From Stenotrophomonas rhizophila (GTDB lineage Bacteria; Pseudomonadota; Gammaproteobacteria; Xanthomonadales; Xanthomonadaceae): a DNA stretch of 64,000 nt. Position numbers and translations under genes: made by a program. Positions 41,154 through 52,139 of the stretch are shown one piece after another. The stretch spans positions 1,248,318 through 1,312,317 of the forward strand of contig NZ_VDQT01000001.1 in the NCBI RefSeq assembly GCF_007667275.1, written 5' to 3'. The first letter of the stretch is position 1, and each line of letters starts with the position of its first letter. Under the pieces are notes generated by a model. It had not been told where the DNA came from. It searched no databases and was given only the letters and a program-made list of their open reading frames with translations.

Positions 41154-41612
41154 ATGGACGCACCGCTCCCTTCCGCCCCCACGCTGTCGACCGACGACGC
41201 GTCGCAGCTGCGGCTGCTGTCGATCTTCCACTACGTCGTGGCAGGCCTCACCGGCCTGTTCTCGCTGTTCCCGCTGATCCACGTGGGCCTCGGCGTCGCC
41301 GCACTGACCGGCGCGATGCCGATTGAAAGCAACGGGAGCACCGCCTCGCTCGGGGAAACCCGGCTGTTCGGCTGGATGTTCATCGGGATCGGCTCGGTCC
41401 TGATCCTGTGTGGACTCACCCTGGCCGGCTTCATGGCCTACGCCGGGAGGTGCCTGGCGCGCCAGCAGCGTCATACCCTGTGCCTGGTAGTCGCCGCCCT
41501 GTCGTGCATGCTGATGCCGCTGGGCACCGTGCTGGGTGTGTTCACCCTGATCGTACTGCTGCGGCCGGCGGTCAAGGCCGCCTTCGACGCTTCCCCCACT
41601 GCCCACGCCTGA
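41154..41612 (+). CDS. Small membrane protein, first of a paralogous pair between purM and purN
   Basis: 152 residues with three or four hydrophobic segments (about 26-51, 71-92, 108-137). The C-terminal LGTVLGVFTLIVLLRPAVKAAF is matched in the next gene by LGIALGVYALIVLMRPEV. The N-terminal part (STDDASQLRLLSIFHYVVAG) contains the SIFHYVVAG motif seen in many uncharacterised xanthomonad membrane proteins. Function unknown. Confidence 0.75.
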   Translation: MDAPLPSAPTLSTDDASQLRLLSIFHYVVAGLTGLFSLFPLIHVGLGVAALTGAMPIESNGSTASLGETRLFGWMFIGIGSVLILCGLTLAGFMAYAGRCLARQQRHTLCLVVAALSCMLMPLGTVLGVFTLIVLLRPAVKAAFDASPTAHA

Positions 41613-41621
41613 GGTTTCCCG

Positions 41622-42059
41622 ATGTCTGCCACGCCCCCGCCGCTGAACGTCCCGCGCGGCTGGACAACGCATCAGGTCGCCTCGCACCTGCATACGCTGA
41701 AGATCCTGTTCTACATCCTGGGGGCGCTGGAACTGCTGTTGGTGCCGATCCTGGTGCTGGGCGCCGCCGGCGGCTACATCAGTGAAAGCAACAGCGCCAA
41801 CCCCGATGCCCAGCCGGCCCTGCTGGCGGCGATCATGGTCGGCGCCGCGGCGGTCTTCGCCGCCCTGGGCAGCCTGAACATCATCGGCGCAAGGCGCATG
41901 GCCGAACGCCGTTCGCACGGGCTCTGCCGGATCGCCGCGGGCGCGGCCTGCCTGGCCGGCGCGCTCGGCATCGCGCTGGGCGTGTACGCGCTGATCGTGC
42001 TGATGCGCCCGGAAGTGGTCGCGAGCTTTGCGGCCACGGACGGCACGGTCGCGGCATGA
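41622..42059 (+). CDS. Small membrane protein, second of a paralogous pair between purM and purN
   Basis: 145 residues. Hydrophobic segments lie at about 24-50, 64-86 and 103-130. It shares the order of helices and the final motif LGxxLGVxALIVLxRPEV with the gene 10 bp before it, so the pair probably arose by duplication. It overlaps purN by 4 bp (ATGA at 42056), which indicates a single transcript. Function unknown. Confidence 0.75.
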   Translation: MSATPPPLNVPRGWTTHQVASHLHTLKILFYILGALELLLVPILVLGAAGGYISESNSANPDAQPALLAAIMVGAAAVFAALGSLNIIGARRMAERRSHGLCRIAAGAACLAGALGIALGVYALIVLMRPEVVASFAATDGTVAA

Positions 42060-42748
42060 CCCCGGCCAGCCACAGCGCGTTCGCGGGTTCGCGCAGCCGC
42101 ATCGCGGTGCTGGCCTCCGGCCGTGGCAGCAACCTGCAGGCCATCATCGATGCCATCGCCGCCGGCACGCTCGACGCCGAGGTTGTGGCCGTGCTGTCCG
42201 ACAAACCGGAGGCTTCCGCACTCCAGAAAGTCGCCCCGGAGCGACGCTGGGCGCGTTCGCCCAAGGACTTCGCCGACCGCACCGCTTTCGATGCCGCGAT
42301 GGGCGACGCGCTGGCCGTGTTCAAACCGGACTGGGTGGTCTGCGCCGGCTACATGCGCATCCTCGGCGAGGCCTTCGTGCAGCGTTTCAGCGGCCGCCTG
42401 GTCAACATCCATCCGTCGCTGCTGCCGCTGTACAAAGGGCTGCACACCCACGCGCGCGCGATCGAGGCCGGCGACGCCCACGCCGGCGCCAGCGTGCATT
42501 TCGTGGTGCCCGAGCTGGACGCCGGCACGGTGCTGGCGCAGGCCCGGGTGCCGGTACTGCCCGGCGACACCGCCGACCAGCTGGCCCAGCGCGTGCTGGG
42601 GGTGGAACACCCGCTGCTGATCGCCAGCCTGCAGTGGCTGGTGGCCGGGCGCGTAGCTGAACGCGACGGGCAGCTCCAGGTCGACGGCCACCCCCTGTTC
42701 AGTCCGCTGCGCCTAGATTGCGCCGGAGAGCTGAACGTCCCGTCGTAG
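42056..42748 (+). CDS. purN: Phosphoribosylglycinamide formyltransferase PurN
   Basis: 230 residues. VLASGRGSNLQAIIDAI binds the ribosyl substrate; VNIHPSLLPLYKGLHTH holds the catalytic His and Asp region, and SVHFVVPELDAG is the folate loop. It transfers formyl from 10-formyl-THF to GAR, an early purine step. Position beside purM, although two genes intervene, is the normal pairing. Confidence 0.95.
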   Translation: MTPASHSAFAGSRSRIAVLASGRGSNLQAIIDAIAAGTLDAEVVAVLSDKPEASALQKVAPERRWARSPKDFADRTAFDAAMGDALAVFKPDWVVCAGYMRILGEAFVQRFSGRLVNIHPSLLPLYKGLHTHARAIEAGDAHAGASVHFVVPELDAGTVLAQARVPVLPGDTADQLAQRVLGVEHPLLIASLQWLVAGRVAERDGQLQVDGHPLFSPLRLDCAGELNVPS

Positions 42749-42813
42749 CGCACACGCGCCGCTGACCTGGACACTGGCATCCTCCCCTCCCCTATCGTTT
42801 GTGCCCCCTACGC

Positions 42814-43623
42814 ATGAAAACGTCTCCGTCCCAGGTCGTGCTGCTGTTGGCGTCCCTGCTGTGCACCGTGGCCATTGCCGCGGCGCAGGAGCCGCCTGCA
42901 CGAACGGAAGCCCCCGCCGCGACGCCGGCCCTGCCCTCGCCACCGGTATTGCCGCCGATGGCCTGGGAAGCGCCACCGCTGGAGCCGTTTACCGCGACCT
43001 ACCAGGCCTTGTACAAGGGCAAGGAAGCGGGCGATGCGATCATGCGGGTGACCAACACCGGTGGCAGCCAGTGGCGGGTGGACATGCAGGTGGTGGGCCG
43101 TCGCGGTTTCGCCAGCGTGCTGGGGCTGAATCTCGAGCAGAGCACCGTGTTCGAGAAGCAGGGCACGACCTATGTGCCGCTCAGCCAGTCCACGGTCCGC
43201 AAGGGCCTGTTCCTGGGCAAGAAGGTCACCGGCACTTATAACTGGCAGGCCGGCACCGCGCAGTGGACCGGCGACCTGAAGAAAGAACGTACGCAACCCA
43301 TTCCGCTGCAGGCCGGCGACCAGAGCGCGCTGCTGATCAACCTGGCGATCATGCGCGACGCGCGCCCCGGCGCGCAGATGCATTACCGCTATGTCGACGT
43401 GGGCCGCGTACGGCAGCATGACTACCAGGCCGCGCCGGATACCGAGAACGTGCAGGTCGGCGAACTGTCCTACAACGCGCTGCGGGTCTACCGGACCAAC
43501 GGCGGCAACGACGAAACCATTCTCTGGGTCGCCAACGGGGTTCCGACCCCGGTGCGCATCCTGCAACGCGAAGACGGCGAAGATCGCATCGACCTGCGCC
43601 TGATCGAATACCAAGGAGTTTGA
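42814..43623 (+). CDS. DUF3108 domain protein (first copy)
   Basis: 269 residues. A signal peptide (QVVLLLASLLCTVAIAAAQ) is followed by a Pro/Ala linker and a beta-rich domain starting FTATYQALYKGKEAGDA. DQSALLINLAIMRDA and the end ILWVANGVPTPVRILQREDG are DUF3108 signatures. Periplasmic, unknown function. It is 3 bp from a second DUF3108 gene with which it shares most motifs. Confidence 0.85.
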   Translation: MKTSPSQVVLLLASLLCTVAIAAAQEPPARTEAPAATPALPSPPVLPPMAWEAPPLEPFTATYQALYKGKEAGDAIMRVTNTGGSQWRVDMQVVGRRGFASVLGLNLEQSTVFEKQGTTYVPLSQSTVRKGLFLGKKVTGTYNWQAGTAQWTGDLKKERTQPIPLQAGDQSALLINLAIMRDARPGAQMHYRYVDVGRVRQHDYQAAPDTENVQVGELSYNALRVYRTNGGNDETILWVANGVPTPVRILQREDGEDRIDLRLIEYQGV

Positions 43624-43625
43624 CC

Positions 43626-44309
43626 ATGACCATTCTCAACCGCCCGCTGTCCTGGGTCGCCGCCGGTGCCCTGGCGCTGACCAGCCTGCCGGCCATGGCG
43701 ATGCAGCCGTTCACCGCGCAGTACCAGGCCAACTACATGGGCGTGGTGGCGCCGGGCACCATGACCCTGACCAAGGGCGATGGCAATACCTGGACCTACA
43801 GCCTGAACGTCAACAGCCAGTTGGCCACGCTGAGCCAGAACACCGTGTTCGAGGAGGTCAATGGCCGCCTGCGGCCCCTGAGCAGCTCCGACCGCTCGGC
43901 GCTGCTGGTGAAGAAGCGCAACGTCGATGCCACGTACGACTGGAACAAGAACCAGGCAACGTGGAAAGGCGACATCAAGCCCGACCGCGCCGGACCGGTT
44001 GCGCTGAAGCCGGGTGACATGGACGCCCTGCTGATCAACCTGGCCATCGCCCGAGACCTGGCCGCCGGCAAGCCGCTGACCTACCGCATGGTCGACGAAG
44101 GCCGGGTCAAGCCGATGACCTACAAGGTGATCGGGACCGAACAGGTCAACGTGGGGGGCAAGCCCTACGAGGCCACCAAGGTGTCGCGCGTGGACGGCAA
44201 CAAGGAACTGATCGCCTGGGTGGTCAAGGACTTCCCGGTGCCGGCGCGACTGCTGCAGCGCGAAGGCGGCAAGGACGCGCTGGACCTCACGATCAAGTCG
44301 TTCAAATAA
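43626..44309 (+). CDS. DUF3108 domain protein (second copy)
   Basis: 227 residues from the ATG at 43626. Signal peptide up to PAMAMQ; FTAQYQANYMGVVAPG and MDALLINLAIARDLAAG match the first copy, and VVKDFPVPARLLQREGGKD is the same C-terminal motif. Tandem duplication of a periplasmic protein family. A SMAG-like hairpin and a bidirectional terminator follow. Confidence 0.85.
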   Translation: MTILNRPLSWVAAGALALTSLPAMAMQPFTAQYQANYMGVVAPGTMTLTKGDGNTWTYSLNVNSQLATLSQNTVFEEVNGRLRPLSSSDRSALLVKKRNVDATYDWNKNQATWKGDIKPDRAGPVALKPGDMDALLINLAIARDLAAGKPLTYRMVDEGRVKPMTYKVIGTEQVNVGGKPYEATKVSRVDGNKELIAWVVKDFPVPARLLQREGGKDALDLTIKSFK

Positions 44310-44316
44310 CCCATCG

Positions 44317-44338
44317 GGTATCGACCGTTGGTCGATAC
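44317..44338 (+). repeat. SMAG-like hairpin with altered head
   Basis: GGTATCGACC-GTT-GGTCGATAC matches the common SMAG stem of this window, but the GTAG head reads GGGT instead. It is directly followed by a terminator hairpin. Confidence 0.7.
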
Positions 44339-44339
44339 G

Positions 44340-44368
44340 AAAAAACGCCCGCATCGAGCGGGCGTTTT

Positions 44369-44370
<2 letters not shown>
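44340..44370. terminator. Bidirectional Rho-independent terminator
   Basis: AAAAAACGCCCGC - ATCGA - GCGGGCGTTTTTT is a GC-rich stem with A and T runs on both sides and ends transcription from both the second DUF3108 gene and the EF-hand gene. The minus-strand stop codon TAA of the EF-hand gene lies in the T run. Confidence 0.95.
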
Positions 44371-46255
<1,885 letters not shown>

Positions 46256-46272
46256 CGGGCTTTCCTAATAAA

Positions 46273-47310
46273 ATGAGCGCTCATTCTACTCCTCCGCGTG
46301 GCGCCCGCATGGCTGTATCGCCCCTGCCCCCCTCCTCCGCCGACCCGGCCGCGCTGGTCGACAGCGGCCGCCGCGTGTTCGGGATCGAGCGCGATGCCCT
46401 GGCCGCCGTGGCCGGGCGCCTGGGCGAAGACTTCGCCCGCGCCTGCCAGCTGGTGCTGGAAAGCCGCGGCCGCGTGGTGGCCACCGGCATGGGCAAGTCC
46501 GGGCACGTGGCGCGCAAGATCGCCGCGACCCTCGCCTCCACCGGCACCCCGGCGTTCTACGTGCACCCGGGCGAAGCCGGCCACGGCGACCTGGGCATGA
46601 TCACCGAAGCCGACGTCGTGCTGGCGCTGTCCTATTCGGGCGAATCGGACGAGGTGCTGATGCTGCTGCCGGTGCTCAAGCGCCAGGGCAACCGCCTGAT
46701 CGCCATGACCGGCCGCCCCGGTTCCTCGCTGGGACTGGCCGCCGACGTGCACCTGGACGTCAGCGTTCCGGCCGAGGCCTGCCCGCTGGCGCTGGCGCCC
46801 ACCTCCAGTACCACCGCCTCGCTGGCCATGGGCGACGCCCTGGCGGTGGCCCTGCTCGACGCGCGCGGCTTCACCGCCGACGACTTCGCCCGCTCGCACC
46901 CGGCCGGCAGCCTGGGCCGCCGCCTGCTGCTGCACATCACCGACGTCATGCACAGTGGCGACGAGCTGCCCCAGGTCGGCGAGAACGCCAGCCTGAGCGA
47001 GGCCCTGGTCGAAATGAGCCGCAAGCGACTGGGCATGACCGCGGTGGTCGACGCCGACCAGCGGCTGGTCGGACTGTTCACCGACGGCGACCTGCGCCGC
47101 GCGCTGGACAGCGACCTGGACGTGCGCAGCGCGCGGATCGTCGATGTGATGACCCGCAGCCCCCGTACCATCGGCGCCGACCAGCTCGCCGTGGAAGCGG
47201 CGCGGGTGATGGAGACCAAGCAGATCAACGGCCTGATCGTGGTCGATGGCGAAGGACGTGCGGTCGGCGCGCTCAATATTCATGACCTGTTGCGGGCCCG
47301 GGTGGTTTAA
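46273..47310 (+). CDS. kdsD: Arabinose-5-phosphate isomerase KdsD
   Basis: 345 residues from the ATG at 46273; an ATG at 46309 (333 residues) fits the usual length better and neither has a clear ribosome site. The SIS domain contains VATGMGKSGHVARKIAATLASTG and ALSYSGESDEVL with the active Ser and His; two CBS domains follow (DVMHSGDELPQVG and DVMTRSPRTIGAD). It interconverts ribulose-5-P and arabinose-5-P, the first KDO step. Start of the kdsDC-lptCAB-rpoN run. Confidence 0.93.
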   Translation: MSAHSTPPRGARMAVSPLPPSSADPAALVDSGRRVFGIERDALAAVAGRLGEDFARACQLVLESRGRVVATGMGKSGHVARKIAATLASTGTPAFYVHPGEAGHGDLGMITEADVVLALSYSGESDEVLMLLPVLKRQGNRLIAMTGRPGSSLGLAADVHLDVSVPAEACPLALAPTSSTTASLAMGDALAVALLDARGFTADDFARSHPAGSLGRRLLLHITDVMHSGDELPQVGENASLSEALVEMSRKRLGMTAVVDADQRLVGLFTDGDLRRALDSDLDVRSARIVDVMTRSPRTIGADQLAVEAARVMETKQINGLIVVDGEGRAVGALNIHDLLRARVV

Positions 47311-47352
47311 ACCACAGTGGCACTCCTCCATTCAGCTGGACCTGTACACCTG

Positions 47353-47901
47353 ATGCCCTACTCTCCGTTGCCCGGTTTCCCGTCCCACCTGCATGCCGCT
47401 GCCGGCCGTATCCGGCTGGCCTGCTTCGATGTGGACGGCACGCTCACCGACGGTCGGCTTTACTACGACCGTGACGGCAACGAGAGCAAGGCGTATTACG
47501 TGCAGGACGGACTGGGCCTGAAACTGCTGCAGCAGCACGGCATCCACCCCGTGCTGATCACCGCGCGCAACAGCTTGTCCGCGCTCAAGCGCGGCGCCGA
47601 CCTGGGCATCGACACCCAGATCGCGGTGGGCGACAAGCTGGCCAGCGTCCGCGCCCTGTGCGACCAGCACGGCATCGGCCTGGACCAGGTCGCCTTCATG
47701 GGCGATGACCTGCCGGACCTGGCCCCGCTGTGCGCGGTCGGACTCGCGGTGGCCCCGGCCAACGCGCACCCCTGGATCGCCGAGCGCGTGCACTGGCAGA
47801 CCCGTGCCGACGGCGGCCGCGGCGCCGCACGCGAACTGTGCGACGTGCTGCTGGCAGCACAGGGCCATGTCGACGCGGTACTGGCGAGGTACGGCGCATG
47901 A
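47353..47901 (+). CDS. kdsC: KDO-8-phosphate phosphatase KdsC
   Basis: 182 residues, HAD superfamily without a cap domain. Motif I is CFDVDGTLTDGRLYYD, and motif IV is VAFMGDDLPDL; the N-terminal Asp pair is the nucleophile. It makes KDO in lipid A-core synthesis. Overlaps lptC by 4 bp (ATGA). Confidence 0.94.
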   Translation: MPYSPLPGFPSHLHAAAGRIRLACFDVDGTLTDGRLYYDRDGNESKAYYVQDGLGLKLLQQHGIHPVLITARNSLSALKRGADLGIDTQIAVGDKLASVRALCDQHGIGLDQVAFMGDDLPDLAPLCAVGLAVAPANAHPWIAERVHWQTRADGGRGAARELCDVLLAAQGHVDAVLARYGA

Positions 47902-48458
47902 ACTGGCGCACCTTGCTTGGAGGCCTGCTGCTGGCGGCTGCATTGCTGAGCGGCTGGGCGCTGCTGCGTGACCGCGACCAGGTCCTGCCCGACGCCGGTG
48001 ACGACGGCAGCAAGGACTACGTGCTGCATGATTTCCAGATCGTCGCGCTGGACGAACAGGGCCACGAGTCGACCACCCTGCGGGCTCCGCTGCTGGAGCG
48101 CATGCGCAACGATGAAACGACCACCATCCAGACCCCGTTGTTCCTGCTGCCCGACCGCGATGGCAACCATTGGGAGCTGCGCAGCGACACCGGCTGGATC
48201 AGCGCCACCGGCGACCTGCTGCGCCTGACCGGCAACGTCAGCGGCGACAGCCCCCGCGTGCCGAGCGTGCCACCGACCACTTTCCGCACCGAGCAGCTGG
48301 ACGTGTTCCCGAAGGAAAACCGGGCGACCTCCGACGGCCTGGTCACCCTGACCCGACCCGGCATGACCCAGTCCGGGGTGGGCTTCGCGTTGAATTCCAG
48401 CGACAAGACCTATCAGTTCCTGAGCCAGGTCAAGACGCGTTACACCCCCCGTCATTGA
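47898..48458 (+). CDS. lptC: LPS export protein LptC
   Basis: 186 residues. One N-terminal membrane helix (about 5-22) leads into an OstA-like beta-jellyroll: FRTEQLDVFPKENRATSDG and VTLTRPGM are typical of LptC. It takes LPS from LptBFG in the inner membrane and hands it to LptA. In frame with the conserved kdsC-lptC-lptA-lptB order. Confidence 0.92.
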   Translation: MNWRTLLGGLLLAAALLSGWALLRDRDQVLPDAGDDGSKDYVLHDFQIVALDEQGHESTTLRAPLLERMRNDETTTIQTPLFLLPDRDGNHWELRSDTGWISATGDLLRLTGNVSGDSPRVPSVPPTTFRTEQLDVFPKENRATSDGLVTLTRPGMTQSGVGFALNSSDKTYQFLSQVKTRYTPRH

Positions 48459-48523
48459 TGCGCCACGACACTATTACGACGGCATTGGCCGTTTCCCCGA
48501 CATTGGCAGGAAAGCCCCACGTC

Positions 48524-49084
48524 ATGAAGATCTTCTACGCCACTGCACTTGCCCTGGGCCTGATGGTTCCGGCGCTCACGGTCCAGGCCAAGACCTCCGA
48601 CCGCAACCAGGAAATGACCATCGATTCCGGCGCCCAGGACGGCATGATCATGGGCGATGGCGTCATGAACCTGACCAAGGGCGTGGTGATCACCCAGGGC
48701 ACCCTGGAAATCCGCGCTGACAGCGCGCAGATCCATATCAAGGGTGGCCAGGCCGAGCGCGCGGTGTTCACCGGCAAGCAGGCCACGATGAAGCAGGAGC
48801 TCGACGACGGCAGCAAGATGAACGCCCGCGCCGACAGCATCGATTACAACATCACCACCGAAACCATCGTGCTCACCGGCAACTACCGCGTGGAAAGCGC
48901 GCAGGGCGTCAACACCGGCGGCAGCATGACCTACAACACCCGTACCGGCCAGATGAACAGTGGCGGGGACGGCCAGCGCGTGCGCACCGTCATCCCGCCC
49001 AAGAACAAGGCCCCGGCCGCGGCCGCCAAGCCGGCCGCCACCCCGACCCGGACCACCGTCCCCACCGCCGGGAGCAAGAAGTAA
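48524..49084 (+). CDS. lptA: Periplasmic LPS carrier LptA
   Basis: 186 residues from the ATG at 48524, which gives signal peptide [22 protein letters not shown] and has AGGAAAG before it; an earlier ATG at 48458 is less likely. [18 protein letters not shown] and [21 protein letters not shown] strands are the OstA domain. A Pro/Ala/Lys-rich tail of about 25 residues follows and is not part of the E. coli protein. The stop codon shares one base with lptB. Confidence 0.93.
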   Translation: MKIFYATALALGLMVPALTVQAKTSDRNQEMTIDSGAQDGMIMGDGVMNLTKGVVITQGTLEIRADSAQIHIKGGQAERAVFTGKQATMKQELDDGSKMNARADSIDYNITTETIVLTGNYRVESAQGVNTGGSMTYNTRTGQMNSGGDGQRVRTVIPPKNKAPAAAAKPAATPTRTTVPTAGSKK

Positions 49085-49803
49085 TGCTCGTTGCCAAAGG
49101 CCTGCGCAAGCGCTACAAGCAGCGCGAAGTGGTCAAGGAATTCGGCCTGACCCTGGAGGCTGGTGAAGTGGTGGGGCTGCTGGGCCCCAACGGCGCCGGC
49201 AAGACCACCTGCTTCTACATGATCGTCGGCCTGGTCGAAGCCGATGCCGGCAGCATCGTGCTCGACGGCAAGGACATCACCGCCGACCCGATGTACACCC
49301 GCGCCAAACAGGGCGTGGGCTACCTGCCGCAGGAACCGTCGGTGTTCCGCAAGCTGACCGTGGCCGACAACCTGCGCCTGGTGCTGGAGCTGCGCGAGGA
49401 CCTGGACAAGGCCGGGCGCGAGAAGGAGCTGCATTCGCTGCTGGACGAACTGCAGATCGGCCACGTGGCCGACCAGATGGGCGCCAGCCTGTCCGGCGGC
49501 GAGCGCCGCCGCTGCGAAATCGCCCGCGCCCTGGCCGCCAAGCCGCGCCTGATCCTGCTCGACGAACCCTTCGCCGGCGTCGATCCGATCTCGGTCGGGG
49601 AGATCCAGCGCATCGTCACCCATCTCAAGCAGCGTGGCATCGGGGTGCTGATCACCGACCACAATGTCCGCGAAACCTTGGGAATCTGCGACCGCGCGTA
49701 TATCCTCAACGAAGGCAGCGTGCTGGCGCAGGGGGCGCCGGACGCGATCCTGGAAAACGCAGACGTCCGCCGTGTGTACCTTGGAGAGACTTTCAAGCTC
49801 TGA
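49084..49803 (+). CDS. lptB: LPS export ATPase LptB
   Basis: 239-residue ABC ATPase. Walker [11 protein letters not shown], signature [15 protein letters not shown] and Walker [14 protein letters not shown] are intact, along with [10 protein letters not shown] of the Q-loop. It powers LPS extraction with LptF and LptG, whose genes are not in the window. rpoN follows after 42 bp, as in many proteobacteria. Confidence 0.97.
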   Translation: MLVAKGLRKRYKQREVVKEFGLTLEAGEVVGLLGPNGAGKTTCFYMIVGLVEADAGSIVLDGKDITADPMYTRAKQGVGYLPQEPSVFRKLTVADNLRLVLELREDLDKAGREKELHSLLDELQIGHVADQMGASLSGGERRRCEIARALAAKPRLILLDEPFAGVDPISVGEIQRIVTHLKQRGIGVLITDHNVRETLGICDRAYILNEGSVLAQGAPDAILENADVRRVYLGETFKL

Positions 49804-49845
49804 TCCGCCGGCCGCTGCATCGCCTTCCCTCCGTTCGGCACAGGC

Positions 49846-51285
49846 ATGAAAGCACGGCTGCAGACATCGCTGGGGCAACAACTGGTCATGACGCCGCAGC
49901 TGCGCCAGGCCATCAAGCTGTTGCAGATGTCCAGCGCGGAACTGGAGCTGGAGCTGGCCGAAGCGGTGGAAACCAATCCGCTGCTGGACTGGGCCGAGAA
50001 CGCCGAACCCGCGCTGGACACCACGCCCGGATCCGAAGAGCCCCCGCCCGAGGCCAGCGAGCGCGGCGACGACCGCGAGGGCCCCGCCCAGGCGACCGAC
50101 GACTGGGCACCCGGCGAGGGTGACTGGGCCAGCGGCGGCAGCGGAGGCTCGTTCGATGACGATGACAACGGCAGCGCCGCCGAGCGCGTGGCCGAAACCG
50201 AGAACCTGGCCGACCACCTGCTCTGGCAGCTGCACCTGTCGCACCTTTCACGGCGCGACCGCAGCATTGGCGCGGCGCTGATCGATGCGCTGGACGAGGA
50301 CGGCTACCTGCGCGAGCCGCTGTCGGCCATCGCCGACACCCTGCTGCCGGCCATTCACGCCGATGAAGCCGAGATCCTCACGGTACTGCACCAGATCCAG
50401 CGCTTCGACCCGATCGGGGTCGGCGCGCGCAGCCTGGGCGAGTGCCTGCAGCTGCAGCTGGACGTGCTGGACCCGCAGACCCCCGGGCTGGCGCTGGCCC
50501 GGCGGATCGCCGACGGGCCGCTGGAGCGGCTGCCGCGCAGCGGCGTGAACGGCATCGCCCACGAGCTGCGCGAGCCGGTGGCGGCGGTGGAGGTCGCGGT
50601 CCAGCTGCTGCGCTCGCTCGACCCCCGGCCCGGCGCCCAGATCGGCGAGCTGGACCACGACAGCTACGTGGTCCCCGACTGCGTGGTCTGGCGCCAGAAC
50701 GGCACCTGGCGGGCGGCCCTGGCCGGCCACGCCGGGCCCAAGGTGATCATCCACCGCGGCTATGAACAGATGATCCGCCGCTGCGGCGAGAGCGACGCCG
50801 GCTACCTGCGCGCGCACCTGCAGGAGGCCCGTTGGCTGCTCAAGGGCCTGGAGGCGCGGGGCGAGACCCTGCTGCGCGTGATGCGCTGCCTGCTGCAGCA
50901 GCAGGCCGCCTTCCTGGAGTTCGGCGAGCAGGCGCTGCGCCCGCTGACCCTGCGCGAGGTGGCCGGGGAGCTGGGCCTGCACGAATCGACCATTTCACGT
51001 GCCATCGCCCGCAAGTACGTGCGCACCCCGCGCGGCACCCTGCCGCTGCGCGCCTTCTTCGCCTCGGGAATCGACACAGACGGCGGCGGCGAGGCCTCCA
51101 GTACCGCCATCCAGGCCATGATCCGGCGCCTGATCGACGCCGAGAACCCGCGCAAGCCGCTTTCTGACGCCAAGCTGGCTGACCTGCTCAAAACCTCGGG
51201 CATACCGGTGGCGCGACGCACCGTGGCGAAGTATCGTGAGGCCATGAACATTTCCGCCTCGCACGAACGCGTACGTATTGCCTGA
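49846..51285 (+). CDS. rpoN: RNA polymerase sigma-54 factor RpoN
   Basis: 479 residues. The Gln/Leu-rich N-terminal activation region starts LGQQLVMTPQLRQAIKLLQM; an acidic linker follows (residues about 55-110); the core-binding and DNA-binding parts end with the RpoN box in ARRTVAKYREAMNI. This sigma factor reads -24/-12 promoters with enhancer-binding activators. Position before hpf and ptsN is conserved and links it to the nitrogen-type PTS. Confidence 0.97.
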   Translation: MKARLQTSLGQQLVMTPQLRQAIKLLQMSSAELELELAEAVETNPLLDWAENAEPALDTTPGSEEPPPEASERGDDREGPAQATDDWAPGEGDWASGGSGGSFDDDDNGSAAERVAETENLADHLLWQLHLSHLSRRDRSIGAALIDALDEDGYLREPLSAIADTLLPAIHADEAEILTVLHQIQRFDPIGVGARSLGECLQLQLDVLDPQTPGLALARRIADGPLERLPRSGVNGIAHELREPVAAVEVAVQLLRSLDPRPGAQIGELDHDSYVVPDCVVWRQNGTWRAALAGHAGPKVIIHRGYEQMIRRCGESDAGYLRAHLQEARWLLKGLEARGETLLRVMRCLLQQQAAFLEFGEQALRPLTLREVAGELGLHESTISRAIARKYVRTPRGTLPLRAFFASGIDTDGGGEASSTAIQAMIRRLIDAENPRKPLSDAKLADLLKTSGIPVARRTVAKYREAMNISASHERVRIA

Positions 51286-51344
51286 CGCTCCACCGCGCCT
51301 GGCGGGAAGGTTCATTGGCTCATCCGAAACAAAGGAGAAACCCG

Positions 51345-51665
51345 ATGCGCATCGAGACGTTTGGCAAAGGCGTGGAAGTGACCCCGGCCATGCAGGAGTA
51401 CGTGGACACCAAGCTGCAGCGGATCCACAAGCACTTCGACCAGCATTGCGAAATCCGGGTCACCCTGGAGCTGCGCAAGAACGAACACCATGCAGATGCC
51501 AGCGCGAACATCCCGGGGCAGACCCTGCACGCCGAAGCCGAAGGCGAGAACATCTACGCGGCCATCGACGTGCTGGCCGACAAGCTCGACCGCCTGGTGG
51601 TCAAGCACAAGGAAAAGAGACAGCAGCACGCGCCGGGCGTTCCGATAAGCGACAATGGCGTCTGA
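51345..51665 (+). CDS. hpf: Ribosome hibernation promoting factor
   Basis: 106 residues, short HPF/YfiA type. The sequence after the ATG at 51345 (RIETFGKGVEVTPAMQEYV) and the basic stretch RLVVKHKEKRQQH are family marks. AAAGGAG lies just before the ATG. It binds ribosomes to form inactive 100S particles in slow growth. Its location after rpoN is conserved. Confidence 0.93.
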   Translation: MRIETFGKGVEVTPAMQEYVDTKLQRIHKHFDQHCEIRVTLELRKNEHHADASANIPGQTLHAEAEGENIYAAIDVLADKLDRLVVKHKEKRQQHAPGVPISDNGV

Positions 51666-51686
51666 CGACCCCGCCTCCCCGCTTCC

Positions 51687-52139
51687 ATGCCCTTGACCCA
51701 TCTACTGGCGGCCGTGCGCACCCAGGTGCTGCCGGCCGCCGATCGCGACAGTGTGCTGAAGGCCGCCTCGCGGCTGCTGGCCTGCCGCGAAGCCAATGCA
51801 GAGATGCTGTTCCAGAACCTGCGCGAGCGCGAAACGCTCGGCAGCACCGCCATCGGCCACGGCATCGCCATTCCGCACGGTCGCGCGCCCGCGCTGGAAC
51901 GCCCACGGGGCGCGTTGCTGCGGCTTGAAAGCGCGGTCGATTTCGGCGCCGACGAGCCGGTGGATCTGGTGTTCGCCATCGCCGTGCCCAGCCACTACAC
52001 GCACCAGCACCTGATGCTGCTGTCGGAGCTGGCCGAAGCGTTTTCCGAACCCGCGTTCCGCCAGGCGCTGCGCGACGCGCGCGACAGCGACGCCCTGCTC
52101 CAGGTCATCCACTACCCGCCGCCGGCGAGCGCCGCATGA
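51687..52139 (+). CDS. ptsN: PTS IIA-Ntr protein PtsN
   Basis: 150 residues with the phospho-acceptor His64 in [11 protein letters not shown]. In the nitrogen PTS, PtsN receives phosphate from HPr-like NPr and controls potassium and nitrogen-related targets. It overlaps hprK by 4 bp (ATGA at 52136). The window has no sugar-specific EIIB or EIIC, so the system here is regulatory. Confidence 0.94.
   Translation: MPLTHLLAAVRTQVLPAADRDSVLKAASRLLACREANAEMLFQNLRERETLGSTAIGHGIAIPHGRAPALERPRGALLRLESAVDFGADEPVDLVFAIAVPSHYTHQHLMLLSELAEAFSEPAFRQALRDARDSDALLQVIHYPPPASAA

Noticed and set aside
40056..41918. 620-codon minus-strand frame opposite purM
   Set aside because: Low-complexity His/Gln/Arg-rich shadow of purM and the membrane-protein genes.
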